Shown: positions 56,787 through 64,000 of the stretch, piece after piece
How positions within the stretch are numbered: position 1 is the first letter of the stretch
How the letters are laid out: every line of letters starts with the position of its first letter
DNA from: Halomarinibacterium sp041392205
GTDB lineage: Bacteria > Bacteroidota > Bacteroidia > Flavobacteriales > Flavobacteriaceae
Assembly: GCA_041392205.1 (NCBI GenBank)
Contig: JAWKMO010000003.1
Coordinates: forward strand, 124,001 to 188,000
Length of the DNA stretch: 64,000 bases
Direction of reading: 5' to 3'
Translations under genes and position numbers: made by a program
Notes under the pieces: generated by a model
What the model was told of the DNA's origin: nothing
What the model saw: the letters and a program-made list of their open reading frames with translations, nothing else
Databases searched by the model: none

Positions 56787-58334
56787 ATGAGCGAGATAAA
56801 AGTACTTTGGGTAGATGATGAAATTGACTTGTTGAAACCGCATATTATTTTTCTTGAAAGCAGAAATTATAAAGTAACTACCGCTCAAAGTGGATCGGAA
56901 GCTTTAGAGGAGATTCACAAAGAAAACTTTGATATAATTTTTCTTGACGAAAACATGCCAGGTCTTACTGGACTGGAAACGCTTGCTGAAATAAAAGAGC
57001 AAAAGGATTCTATTCCAGTAATCATGATTACCAAAAGTGAAGAAGAATACATTATGGAAGAAGCTATAGGCTCTAAAATAGCCGATTATCTAATAAAACC
57101 GGTTAACCCAAACCAAATACTACTTAGCTTAAAAAAGAATTTGGACCATATGCGACTTGTTTCGCAAAAAACAACTTCTAATTATCAACAAGAATTTAGA
57201 AAGATTTCCATGGATATGTCGTTGGTAAATTCGGCTAAAGAATGGGCCGAATTATATCAAAAATTGGTATACTGGGAATTGGAGTTAGAAGAAATTGAAG
57301 ATACGGGTATGATTGAGATACTGGAAAGTCAAAAAACAGAAGCCAATATTCAGTTTTGTAAGTTTATAGAAAAAAATTACGCCTCATGGTTTCAAGGAAA
57401 TAGTGAAGCTCCAGTAATGTCGCATACCCTTTTTAGAGAAAAAATAGTTCCTCAAATTAAAGATACCCCAACCCTATTGGTTGTTATAGATAATCTTCGA
57501 TACGATCAATGGAAGGCTTTTGAGCCCATGCTATCTAGTACGTATAAAAAAACTAGTGAAGATATTTTTTATAGTATTTTACCAACGGCAACTCAATATG
57601 CAAGGAATGCCATTTTTTCGGGGCTTATGCCTAGCGAGATGGAAAAATTATATCCCACCTACTGGTTAAATGATGTTGATGATGGAGGTAAAAATTTGTT
57701 TGAAGAAGACTTCCTAAAAGCGCAATTAAAAAGACTTGGTTTAAATCTTACTTGGAGTTACCATAAAATATCAAGTTTGAAGCAAGGAAAAAAACTCTCA
57801 GAAAATTTTAAGTCACACAAAAATGAAGATCTAACCGTAGTGGTTTATAATTTTGTTGATATGTTATCTCATTCCAAAACAGAGATGGAAGTAATAAAAG
57901 AGCTGGCATCCAATGATAAATCCTATCGCTCGCTAACCAAAAGTTGGTTTCGAAATTCTCCTTTAATGGAACTAATACAGCAAGCAGCACAGGCCGGTTT
58001 TAAACTCATTATTACAACCGATCATGGAACCATTAATGTAAAAAACCCATCCAAAGTTATTGGCGACAAAAATACCAGTTTAAATTTACGCTATAAAACC
58101 GGCAGGAGTTTATCGTATGAAGAAAAAGAAGTTTTAGCTTTTAAAGATCCTAAAACCGTTTATCTCCCTACTATCAACATGAGCAGTTCGTTCATTTTTG
58201 CGAAGGGGGATTTATTTTTTGCTTACCCAAACAACTTTAATCATTATGTAAGTTATTATAGAAATACCTACCAACACGGAGGAGTTTCACTTGAAGAAAT
58301 GCTTATTCCTTTTACTATATTAACTCCTAAATAA
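56787..58334 (+). CDS. porX: PorX, response regulator with PglZ-type effector domain
   Basis: Regulates type IX secretion in Porphyromonas and Flavobacterium. From the ATG at 56787 it has 515 residues: a receiver domain (1-120, acidic pair Asp10/Asp11, phospho-acceptor Asp54 in IIFLDENMPG, Lys of the YLIKPVN loop) and a linker helix. A C-terminal PglZ/alkaline-phosphatase-like domain follows (about 200-515, TPTLLVVIDNLRYDQWKAF, IITTDHGTINVKNP, YQHGGVSLEEM) with the metal-binding Asp and His expected for a phosphodiesterase. An upstream ATG at 56724 would lie inside the promoter, so it is rejected. The histidine kinase porY is not in this window. tsaE follows 93 bp on. Confidence 0.93.
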   Translation: MSEIKVLWVDDEIDLLKPHIIFLESRNYKVTTAQSGSEALEEIHKENFDIIFLDENMPGLTGLETLAEIKEQKDSIPVIMITKSEEEYIMEEAIGSKIADYLIKPVNPNQILLSLKKNLDHMRLVSQKTTSNYQQEFRKISMDMSLVNSAKEWAELYQKLVYWELELEEIEDTGMIEILESQKTEANIQFCKFIEKNYASWFQGNSEAPVMSHTLFREKIVPQIKDTPTLLVVIDNLRYDQWKAFEPMLSSTYKKTSEDIFYSILPTATQYARNAIFSGLMPSEMEKLYPTYWLNDVDDGGKNLFEEDFLKAQLKRLGLNLTWSYHKISSLKQGKKLSENFKSHKNEDLTVVVYNFVDMLSHSKTEMEVIKELASNDKSYRSLTKSWFRNSPLMELIQQAAQAGFKLIITTDHGTINVKNPSKVIGDKNTSLNLRYKTGRSLSYEEKEVLAFKDPKTVYLPTINMSSSFIFAKGDLFFAYPNNFNHYVSYYRNTYQHGGVSLEEMLIPFTILTPK

Positions 58335-58404
58335 TAATTTTGTAGGAATTTGCCTATTTAAATACATTTTATCGGTTTTTATATCCACTAATCGAAAAAA
58401 TATA

Positions 58405-58412
58405 TATATTTG
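58405..58412 (+). promoter_or_regulatory. -7 promoter element for tsaE
   Basis: TATATTTG matches TAnnTTTG, 15 bp before the tsaE ATG. The surrounding run of alternating TA makes the exact element uncertain. Confidence 0.4.
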
Positions 58413-58427
58413 TTTAGCCCTTGAATC

Positions 58428-58844
58428 ATGAAACATACATACACACTTGCTGAATTACCAGAAGTTGCATCTATGTTACTTGCTCACATCAACACCAAAA
58501 CACTATTGTTTTATGGTGAAATGGGAGTGGGCAAAACCACATTGGTAAAGGCCTTGGCAAGACAACTAGGCGTTAAAGATGCGATGCATAGTCCCACCTT
58601 TTCCATTGTAAATGAATACCCATTGCCAGATGATACTATGTATCACTTTGACTTTTATAGAATAAAAGATGACAATGAAGTATTGGATATTGGAATTGAA
58701 GATTATTTTGAGACTAATTATTGGAAATTGATAGAGTGGCCGGAAAAGATAAGCAATAGCTTGTTGCCTATAGAAAGTATAAAACTAAAATTAACCAAAA
58801 ATACCAACGGAAGCAGAACCATAGAAATAGTGCCAATGAATTAA
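58428..58844 (+). CDS. tsaE: tRNA threonylcarbamoyladenosine biosynthesis protein TsaE
   Basis: ATPase needed with TsaB, TsaC and TsaD for t6A37 modification of tRNAs. The 138 residues show the P-loop LLFYGEMGVGKTTLVKALARQLG (about residues 27-49), the switch-like SPTFSIVNEYPL (about 60-71), FDFYRIKDDNEVLDIGIEDYFE and IEWPEKI. Length and start are normal for the family. It stands between porX and the tiny lipoprotein gene. Confidence 0.95.
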   Translation: MKHTYTLAELPEVASMLLAHINTKTLLFYGEMGVGKTTLVKALARQLGVKDAMHSPTFSIVNEYPLPDDTMYHFDFYRIKDDNEVLDIGIEDYFETNYWKLIEWPEKISNSLLPIESIKLKLTKNTNGSRTIEIVPMN

Positions 58845-58977
58845 ACAACGACAAAACTATATAGGTATGTTTAGTAAATTAACTCTTTAAATACACAAAG
58901 GGAGTTTTAAATTTTGTAAAAAGTCAAACTCAACAAATTACTACTAAACTATTTGAAATACTTGTTTTTTTTCGTGA

Positions 58978-58997
58978 TAGGTTTGTAATATAAACCT
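58978..58997 (+). promoter_or_regulatory. -7 element overlapping a short palindrome, upstream of the tiny lipoprotein
   Basis: TAGGTTTG (58978-58985) matches TAnnTTTG. From its third base the sequence AGGTTT (58980 on) repeats inverted as AAACCT a few bases later, forming a 6-bp dyad. It lies 18 bp before the ATG at 59016. A repressor site is possible. Confidence 0.4.
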
Positions 58998-59015
58998 CAC
59001 AAAAAACCTAGTATT

Positions 59016-59147
59016 ATGAAACTAAAATACCTTTTAATCGTTGCCATATTTGGAGCTGCTCTCTTTGTTTCTTGCACTCCTGAAAATGTAAATGATGGAC
59101 AAACCGACCAACAAATCGATAGACCAGAACCCCTCATCAACGGATAA
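59016..59147 (+). CDS. Tiny lipoprotein, 43 residues
   Basis: Hand-translated: it opens MKLKYLLIVAIFGAALFVSC, with an FVSC lipobox at Cys20, then a short polar tail, TPENVNDGQTDQQIDRPEPL, ending in a few residues. It has its own -7 element and is too short for usual gene calling. The next gene (membrane protein) starts inside it at 59092, a 56-bp overlap, so its translation is probably coupled. Such tiny lipoproteins before an ald-linked membrane protein are, as I recall, seen in other flavobacteria. Confidence 0.75.
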   Translation: MKLKYLLIVAIFGAALFVSCTPENVNDGQTDQQIDRPEPLING

Positions 59148-59622
59148 GAAGTCATTGCTTATTGGAGGAGTTATTGTGTTAATAATAACGTTAACTCCAT
59201 TTATATTTTATTCATATGAAAGTTTTCCTAGAGATTCCAATCTCTGGGAGACTTTCTTATTTAAATTTGAAACTGGTTACACCTCAATGTACCATTTTGC
59301 TTGGTACTTTGTAGGGAAAGCAATACCCTTACTTTTGCTATTATTATGGTTTTTCACTTGCAAGCATTGGTGGCATTGGATTATATTAGTGCCTATAGCT
59401 ATGTATGCATTTCAATTATGGGGTGTTATTAAGCAGAATTATACAATGGATGAGTTGGAATTATATTATATAATTCCATTAATGATGGTCTTAGTTCCAT
59501 TTGTTTATTTAATTAGAGCAAAACTTTTTGCTAAAGTAAGAGGAAATGATTTAAAGTCTTTTGAAAAGGAACTAGGCCAAACTAGAACTCTTTGGCAACA
59601 AATCAAGGATTTATTCCAATAA
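59092..59622 (+). CDS. Membrane protein of unknown function (four helices)
   Basis: 176 residues: a hydrophilic N-terminus (MMDKPTNKSIDQNPSSTDKK), then membrane segments at about 24-43, 66-86, 91-110 and 122-142. A cytosolic tail ends KELGQTRTLWQQIKDLFQ. It overlaps the preceding tiny lipoprotein by 56 bp in another frame and is followed by ald 57 bp later. No motif suggests transport or enzymology. The start could also be the second ATG at 59095. Confidence 0.72.
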   Translation: MMDKPTNKSIDQNPSSTDKKSLLIGGVIVLIITLTPFIFYSYESFPRDSNLWETFLFKFETGYTSMYHFAWYFVGKAIPLLLLLLWFFTCKHWWHWIILVPIAMYAFQLWGVIKQNYTMDELELYYIIPLMMVLVPFVYLIRAKLFAKVRGNDLKSFEKELGQTRTLWQQIKDLFQ

Positions 59623-59679
59623 TTCCATTTCCTTCTTTTAAAATTAATTAGTAACTTGGTATAAGCAAACTACTCTATT

Positions 59680-60879
59680 ATGTCAAGCCCCTCCTCTCCT
59701 TTCACCAAAGCACAGCTAATCCCTCAAGAGGAAACCTTGGAAATAGCAAAGCACAAAAGCAATTTGCTGATTGGTATTCCTAAAGAAACCCACTTTCAAG
59801 AAAAACGTATTTGCCTTACCCCCGATGCAGTAGCCGCCATTGTAGCACAAGGACATCAAGTACTATTCGAAAAAGGGGCAGGCGAAGAGGCTGGTTTTCA
59901 AGATCAAGACTATAGTGAGGCTGGTGCCCAATTAACGCATGACTCTCAAAAAGTATTTGGCTGCCCTATCCTTTTAAAAGTGGAACCCCCTACCCTTGAG
60001 GAGATTGCCTGGATACAACCTAAAACCTTATTAATTTCTGCACTTCAATTAAAAACTCAAAAAAAAGAATATTTTGAACAATTAGCTAAAAAAAAGATAA
60101 CAGCACTAGCATTCGAGTTTATAAAAGATGAAGATGGTTCTTACCCTGCCGTAAAAGCCTTAAGCGAAATAGCCGGGACTGCTTCGGTATTAATTGCCGC
60201 AGAACTCATGGCAAACGGAAGGATAAGCAACGGACTTTTATTTGGAAATATTAGTGGCGTTCCTCCTCTGGAAATTGTTATAATTGGTGCTGGCACTGTG
60301 GGGCAATTTGCAGTACGTGCCGCGTTGGGGCTTGGAGCCAGTGTAAAAGTTTTTGATAGTTCAATTACAAGGCTCAGAAATTTGCAGCTTATGGCAGGAC
60401 AGTCCATTTTTACTTGTACCCTTCAACCCAAATATTTATTAAAAGCGCTACGCCGATGTGATGTGGCCATTGGTGCGCTGCGGGGTCATAATCGATCTCC
60501 CGTAGTGGTAACCCAAACCATGGTAGAAAATATGAAAAAAGGGGCTATCATTATAGATGTAAGCATCGACATGGGCGGTTGTTTTGAAACATCAGAAATG
60601 ACCTCGCATGATGCTCCTACCCAAATTAAACATGGGGTTATCCATTATGGGGTGCCTAATATACCGGCACGATATCCTAAAACTGCTTCCATAGCCATTA
60701 GTAATATTTTCACTCCTTATATCTTAGATATAGCCGAAAGTGGTGGTATAGAAAATGCTGTACGTTTTGATAAGGGTTTAAAAAACGGATTGTATTTTTA
60801 CCGAGGCATTTTAACCAATTCAACTGTTGGAAATTGGTTTCACCTACCACATAGCGATAGTAACCTTCTAATTTTTTAA
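59680..60879 (+). CDS. ald: Alanine dehydrogenase
   Basis: NAD-dependent conversion of alanine and pyruvate/ammonium. The 399 residues are slightly longer at the N-terminus than the usual 370. LLIGIPKETHFQEKRICLTPDAVAAIVAQGH (about residues 28-58), KEPP-like VEPPTLEEI, the NAD-binding VVIIGAGTVGQFAVRAALGLGASVKVFD region and IIDVSIDMGGCFETSEMTSHDAPT are all present. The catalytic Lys lies in the KVEP segment and the His in LISALQLKTQ. It may be co-transcribed with the next small membrane protein, 3 bp downstream. Confidence 0.93.
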   Translation: MSSPSSPFTKAQLIPQEETLEIAKHKSNLLIGIPKETHFQEKRICLTPDAVAAIVAQGHQVLFEKGAGEEAGFQDQDYSEAGAQLTHDSQKVFGCPILLKVEPPTLEEIAWIQPKTLLISALQLKTQKKEYFEQLAKKKITALAFEFIKDEDGSYPAVKALSEIAGTASVLIAAELMANGRISNGLLFGNISGVPPLEIVIIGAGTVGQFAVRAALGLGASVKVFDSSITRLRNLQLMAGQSIFTCTLQPKYLLKALRRCDVAIGALRGHNRSPVVVTQTMVENMKKGAIIIDVSIDMGGCFETSEMTSHDAPTQIKHGVIHYGVPNIPARYPKTASIAISNIFTPYILDIAESGGIENAVRFDKGLKNGLYFYRGILTNSTVGNWFHLPHSDSNLLIF

Positions 60880-60882
60880 TTC

Positions 60883-61257
60883 TTGAGTCTCTTTAAACGG
60901 TTTTTTTTCTATTTTGGCGGGTTCGCCATAGGATTAGTGATTTTATATTTTTTTTTAGGAGGAAAAAACGCCTCTTGTGATTATGGTCCTGAAGCGCGCA
61001 CTTTGAAAAATATACGCTCAAAAAAAAGAGTCGTCCTTCCTGAAGTGTTAGAAAAACTTCAAGAAATTCAATTAGATACAGCTGCAATAACAGAACTATT
61101 AAAGGAGGGAAAGGTCCTTTTTGGGGAAAGCAATACGAATTTAGATTCTTGTAACGTGTACAAAATTGAAAGATTGATAGTTCAAAAAACACTGAAAATA
61201 ACCGTTGAGAATTGTGCTAAAAAAGCCTTTATAACGGCTTTGCAAGTTCAGGAGTAA
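60883..61257 (+). CDS. Small membrane-anchored protein, unknown (possibly DUF4258-like)
   Basis: 124 residues from a TTG start at 60883; no closer ATG exists. One N-terminal membrane helix (about 7-26, FFFYFGGFAIGLVILYFFLG) precedes a soluble domain with ASCDYGPEARTLKNIRSKKRVV and an ending VYKIERLIVQKTLKITVENCAKKAFI. I recall similar proteins being labelled DUF4258 next to ald in flavobacteria; that is unchecked. It starts 3 bp after ald. Its last 29 bp are antisense to the convergent regulator gene. Confidence 0.65.
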   Translation: MSLFKRFFFYFGGFAIGLVILYFFLGGKNASCDYGPEARTLKNIRSKKRVVLPEVLEKLQEIQLDTAAITELLKEGKVLFGESNTNLDSCNVYKIERLIVQKTLKITVENCAKKAFITALQVQE

Positions 61258-62986
61258 TTTTGGAAAGGTTTTCAATGTAGTAGGAAGGGTAAATGCCGGT
61301 CTGTTTGTAAAATACTCTCGAAAATGAAGTGCCACTATTATAGCCACATTCTTTGGCTATGGCATCAATGGTGTATTTTTTAAACTCAGGATTAAAACGA
61401 ATGGCCTCCACTGCATAATTAATACGCAATTCATTTAGGTACTGTGAAAAATTCTTCTGGGTGGTGGAATTTAAGACACGGGAAAGATAATTAGAGTTGG
61501 TGTCAAATGCTTTCGCTAGATTTTGTAACGTAATGTCCTTTTTTAAAAAACCTTTACTTTTTTCAAAGGCTGCTAGTTTGTTTTGAATATCTTTAACTAT
61601 TTCATCGGAAATCCCCTCCATTGAATTCTTTTCAGAAGAAACCTGGAGCGTTTCTTTTTCATTAAATTTCAATAACGACAAAAACCTTTTTTTATACAAT
61701 CGTTGTCTTCTGTAAAAATAGGCCGCTATTAACGATGCGATGCCTAAGGTTATTAGAGAAATTTTTAATAGAATATGTGATTTTTCATTAGAATTTTTTA
61801 AGGCGGAAATCACTTGTTCTTTTTCTTTTAATAAAATTGGTTTTTCAAACTTGTAGTTCATCTCGGGAAAAAAATATTGAGAATGTGCCCTACCCAAGCT
61901 ATCTAGATATAATAGCTTATTTAGATAAACTATTTGTTTATCTAATATTTTTAGCTCTTTATATATTTCGTGTAGTCCATTGAACAGCATTCTATCATAA
62001 AACATTAAAGACATTGACGGATTTTCATTATAAATTGAATCAGCTATTAACAAATATTTCTCTGCACTTTCAAAATCATTTTTTTTTAAAAAAGACAGTC
62101 CTTTAAATAAATTCAAGTTTTTATATTTATGAAGATAACTCCTAATCTCTATCATTTTAAAAATTGAATCTGAAAGTTTCTTTGAAATATCATATTTTTT
62201 TGAAAAATATTCAACTTCCATCTTTGCCTCCAGCAACATTAAGAGATAATCCTTGCTTTTATTATATTCATCATAAGTATCGAATTCATTTTCCAATAAT
62301 TGAATATAATATTTAGAGGAATCAATTTTATTGTCTATTATGTAGCACAAAACATATTTTTCATAAGATTCAATTTTCCTTTGTTGATAGAGATTATTAA
62401 TTATGGCTTTTTTTTCATTTCTAGTCGAAAGTAGCAATGATTGATAGTATTCATTCTTAAGAATAAGTTTATGTCTTATATTTTGATATTCAAGTGCCTT
62501 TTTTGTATTGTCAAAATATAAATATTCATTAACTAATCCATCTAAAACATAAACCTTGAAATCTAAATTTTTGTAAAGGTCTGCAATAGAATCAGCAATT
62601 AAATAATTTTCAATTGTATTTCTTACATCATCTATTCTTGAATATTCATAACCCTTTAAAATATATCCTAAAGAAGAAAAATAGATATGCTCCCAACCTT
62701 TAGTATATTCAATCAAACTATCCGCATATTTGATATTAGTTAAAGGAGAGAAAGCACGAGCCAAACGATCATAGCCTCTTGCAATTTTAATAGTATCATT
62801 TTCTCTTTTTGCTCGCTCTAAATAAGTTCGAGCAATTTTTTCTTGAGAAAGGGAATCGTTTTCATATTCATTAAATAAATCCAGCAATTGCTCGTATTCT
62901 AAACTATTTAAATAGGTTTGAGCTGGGGTTTGTGAAAATCCCTTTAAAAAAAACAAGTAAATAAATAATGCACAAAAGAAGCGCAT
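61229..62986 (-). CDS. TPR-containing AraC-family transcriptional regulator (membrane-anchored)
   Basis: 585 residues: a signal peptide (FFLKGFSQTPAQT), tetratricopeptide-like helical repeats in the periplasm (about 20-370), one membrane helix (about 405-422, ILLKISLITLGIASLIAAYF) and a cytosolic AraC-type DNA-binding domain. The DNA-binding part reads NLAKAFDTNSNYLSRVLNSTTQKNFSQYLNELRINYAVEAIRF and GYNSGTSFSRVFYKQTGIYPSYY (about 480-570). Such one-component regulators sense envelope or nutrient signals. Its end overlaps the convergent small membrane gene by 29 bp. The target genes are unknown. Confidence 0.87.
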   Translation of the reverse strand: MRFFCALFIYLFFLKGFSQTPAQTYLNSLEYEQLLDLFNEYENDSLSQEKIARTYLERAKRENDTIKIARGYDRLARAFSPLTNIKYADSLIEYTKGWEHIYFSSLGYILKGYEYSRIDDVRNTIENYLIADSIADLYKNLDFKVYVLDGLVNEYLYFDNTKKALEYQNIRHKLILKNEYYQSLLLSTRNEKKAIINNLYQQRKIESYEKYVLCYIIDNKIDSSKYYIQLLENEFDTYDEYNKSKDYLLMLLEAKMEVEYFSKKYDISKKLSDSIFKMIEIRSYLHKYKNLNLFKGLSFLKKNDFESAEKYLLIADSIYNENPSMSLMFYDRMLFNGLHEIYKELKILDKQIVYLNKLLYLDSLGRAHSQYFFPEMNYKFEKPILLKEKEQVISALKNSNEKSHILLKISLITLGIASLIAAYFYRRQRLYKKRFLSLLKFNEKETLQVSSEKNSMEGISDEIVKDIQNKLAAFEKSKGFLKKDITLQNLAKAFDTNSNYLSRVLNSTTQKNFSQYLNELRINYAVEAIRFNPEFKKYTIDAIAKECGYNSGTSFSRVFYKQTGIYPSYYIENLSKITPELAKPL

Positions 62987-63269
62987 ACAACTCCCCCTTT
63001 AAATTATAATACCGCAAAATACTAATTGTATTTTACATTCTAAATTAAAAAAAATCCGCTCCATTTTAATTCGCTATTAAACAATTACTTAGAGCAAAAT
63101 AACTGCTTACAATTCAAGAATTGTCACTTATGTATTCATTAATTGTAATGGATAAGAATTGTTTGTAAAGAAATAAATTAGGACTTTTACTTCATAAATA
63201 AACCAGCCCCGAACTAATCGTCTAAAGATAACTGGGGAGTTATAATTAAAGAGGGGCTGGTTTTAAAAT
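62987..63269. other. 283-bp spacer between two minus-strand genes
   Basis: Between the proline dehydrogenase stop (63270) and the AraC-type gene start (62986) there is no gene. It contains the long hairpin at 63201 and AT-rich DNA that should hold the regulator's promoter; no TAnnTTTG element was found there on the minus strand. Confidence 0.6.
63201..63262. terminator. Long inverted repeat after proline dehydrogenase
   Basis: AACCAGCCCC (63201-63210) pairs with GGGGCTGGTT (63253-63262) as a perfect 10-bp GC-rich stem around 42 nt of loop. It lies just 8 bp past the proline dehydrogenase stop on the minus strand. The long loop is unusual for an intrinsic terminator, and the minus-strand tail is only modestly T-rich (TTTATTT). 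Confidence 0.55.
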
Positions 63270-64000
63270 TTACGAAAGCCCTCTCCTATTCCGTTCCTTT
63301 TTAAGTAATTCCAGTTCTCTACTGGTTTGCCCTGCCACCGAGGTATTTTCTTCGGCTCTTCTAATTAAATAGGGCATCACATCCTTCACCGGACCAAAAG
63401 GAATGTATTTTGCCACATTATACCCAGCCGCTGCCAGATTGTAACTTATGTGGTCACTCATCCCATACAACTGTCCAAACCAAACCCGTGGATCGTCTTT
63501 AGCTATTCCTAATTCCTCCATAATACTCATAGCTAAGTAACTACTTTCTTCATTATGAGAACCCAAGAACAAAGAGATGTCTTTTATATTTTCCAAAATG
63601 TAACGAATGGTTTGATCGAAATTGATATCGGTAGCCGACTTATTAGCACAAATGGGTGTTGCATATCCCTTCGCTACGGCACGGTCATTTTCTTTTTCCA
63701 TATAAGCCCCTCGCACAACTTTAAAACCAAGTTTGTAATTTTTGACTTTTGCCCTTTGGTGTATTTCTTTTAAATACTCCAATCGATCCCATCGATAACA
63801 TTGGAGAGTGTTAAAAACAATGGCTTTTTGGGTATTGTATTTTTCCATCATTTGCTCACATAGTATATCGGCAGCATCTTGCATCCAGGATTCTTCACCA
63901 TCTATTAACAGCTGAATGTTACGGGAATGGGCTTCGCTACAAACGGCCTCATACCTATTCATTATTCGCTGCCATTCTTCCGTTTCTTCGACAGTAAGGG
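63270..64000 (-). CDS. Proline dehydrogenase (partial)
   Basis: Oxidises proline to pyrroline-5-carboxylate, passing electrons to FAD and the quinone pool. The reading continues upstream of the internal ATG at 63962 to the window edge (LTVEETEEWQRIMNRYEAV), so the N-terminus is missing; about 243 residues are visible. Motifs are LLIDGEESWMQDAAD, VFNTLQCYRWDRLEYL, YKLGFKVVRGAYMEKENDRA, LFLGSHNEES and the FAD-region IPFGPVKDVMPYLIRRAEENTSVAGQTSREL at the C-terminus. This matches the mono-functional PRODH of Bacteroidota. Confidence 0.93.
   Translation of the reverse strand, partial: LTVEETEEWQRIMNRYEAVCSEAHSRNIQLLIDGEESWMQDAADILCEQMMEKYNTQKAIVFNTLQCYRWDRLEYLKEIHQRAKVKNYKLGFKVVRGAYMEKENDRAVAKGYATPICANKSATDINFDQTIRYILENIKDISLFLGSHNEESSYLAMSIMEELGIAKDDPRVWFGQLYGMSDHISYNLAAAGYNVAKYIPFGPVKDVMPYLIRRAEENTSVAGQTSRELELLKKERNRRGLS

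Noticed and set aside
1..64000. CRISPR arrays, insertion sequences, prophage or tRNA genes
   Set aside because: No direct-repeat array, transposase-like gene, terminal inverted repeats, integrase or tRNA-like cloverleaf was found by eye. A dedicated scan (for example tRNAscan) could still find a missed short tRNA.

Overview
The window reads as a continuous piece of chromosome from a marine-type member of the Flavobacteriaceae (phylum Bacteroidota). The base composition is AT-rich. Intergenic regions repeatedly carry the Bacteroidota -7 promoter element TAnnTTTG. Shine-Dalgarno sequences are mostly weak or absent. The gene content includes the type IX secretion genes porX and porQ, the LpxC-FabZ fusion, MiaE, a UMF1-type transporter and many small lipoproteins. 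No tRNA, rRNA operon, insertion sequence, prophage or CRISPR array was recognised. One structured RNA gene, rnpB, is clear.

Layout. 1-7.8 kb: NAD(P)HX repair enzyme (cut by the window edge), gcvT, an SDR-like protein, a pterin carbinolamine dehydratase, a Prc-like S41 protease, a helical exported protein and a YebC/PmpR protein. 7.9-12.4 kb (minus strand): a PlsC-type acyltransferase, a fusion of KdsB with an iron-type alcohol dehydrogenase resembling KdnB, a DUF4126 membrane protein and a RecD/Pif1-like helicase. 12.5-17.8 kb (plus): two conserved unknowns, rsmD, another unknown, rnpB (minus), dnaX and miaE. 17.8-26.4 kb (minus): a polyphosphate group (ppx, ppk1, sixA-like), pdxH, a DinB-like protein, a bestrophin, rnz, a STAS-like protein, pyrB and pyrR. 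26.5-33.3 kb: rpsA with its promoter and long leader, a two-micro-ORF transcription unit, cmk, porQ and lon. 33.6-36.6 kb: an ECF sigma operon (sigma factor, putative anti-sigma, DUF4097-like and head-GIN proteins). 36.6-37.1 kb: apparently decayed DNA. 37.1-45.4 kb: a flavin amine oxidase, a three-domain lipoprotein, a UMF1 transporter, an M48 protease, a lipoprotein, msrB, lpdA and aroQ. 45.5-56.7 kb (minus): an SPFH protein, a vWA membrane protein, fabG, sucD, an NTF2-like protein, a second LpxD-like protein, efp, lpxA, lpxC/fabZ, lpxD and an HD phosphohydrolase. 56.8-61.3 kb (plus): porX, tsaE, a tiny lipoprotein overlapping a membrane protein, ald and a small membrane protein. 61.2-64 kb (minus): a TPR-AraC regulator and proline dehydrogenase (cut by the window edge).

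How it fits together. Much of the window serves the outer membrane and envelope. This includes lipid A synthesis (lpxD-lpxC/fabZ-lpxA), Kdo activation (KdsB fusion), acyl transfer, type IX secretion parts (porQ, porX), proteases (Lon, Prc-like, M48) and an ECF envelope-type regulon. The rest is housekeeping: replication, ribosome, tRNA modification, pyrimidine synthesis, the TCA and glycine systems, and polyphosphate.

Most interesting points. (1) The KdsB-KdnB-like fusion suggests a Kdo8N-type modification of the LPS core. (2) Two unannotated micro-ORFs at 28797-29041 have their own strong terminator and an ECF-type promoter. (3) That promoter resembles the one in front of the ECF sigma operon at 33.6 kb, which would place the micro-ORFs in its regulon. 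(4) A perfect 26-bp palindrome lies between rpsA and the micro-ORFs. (5) The rnpB P1 helix and terminator run antisense into the end of a convergent gene. All functions are read from sequence alone; no database search was made.
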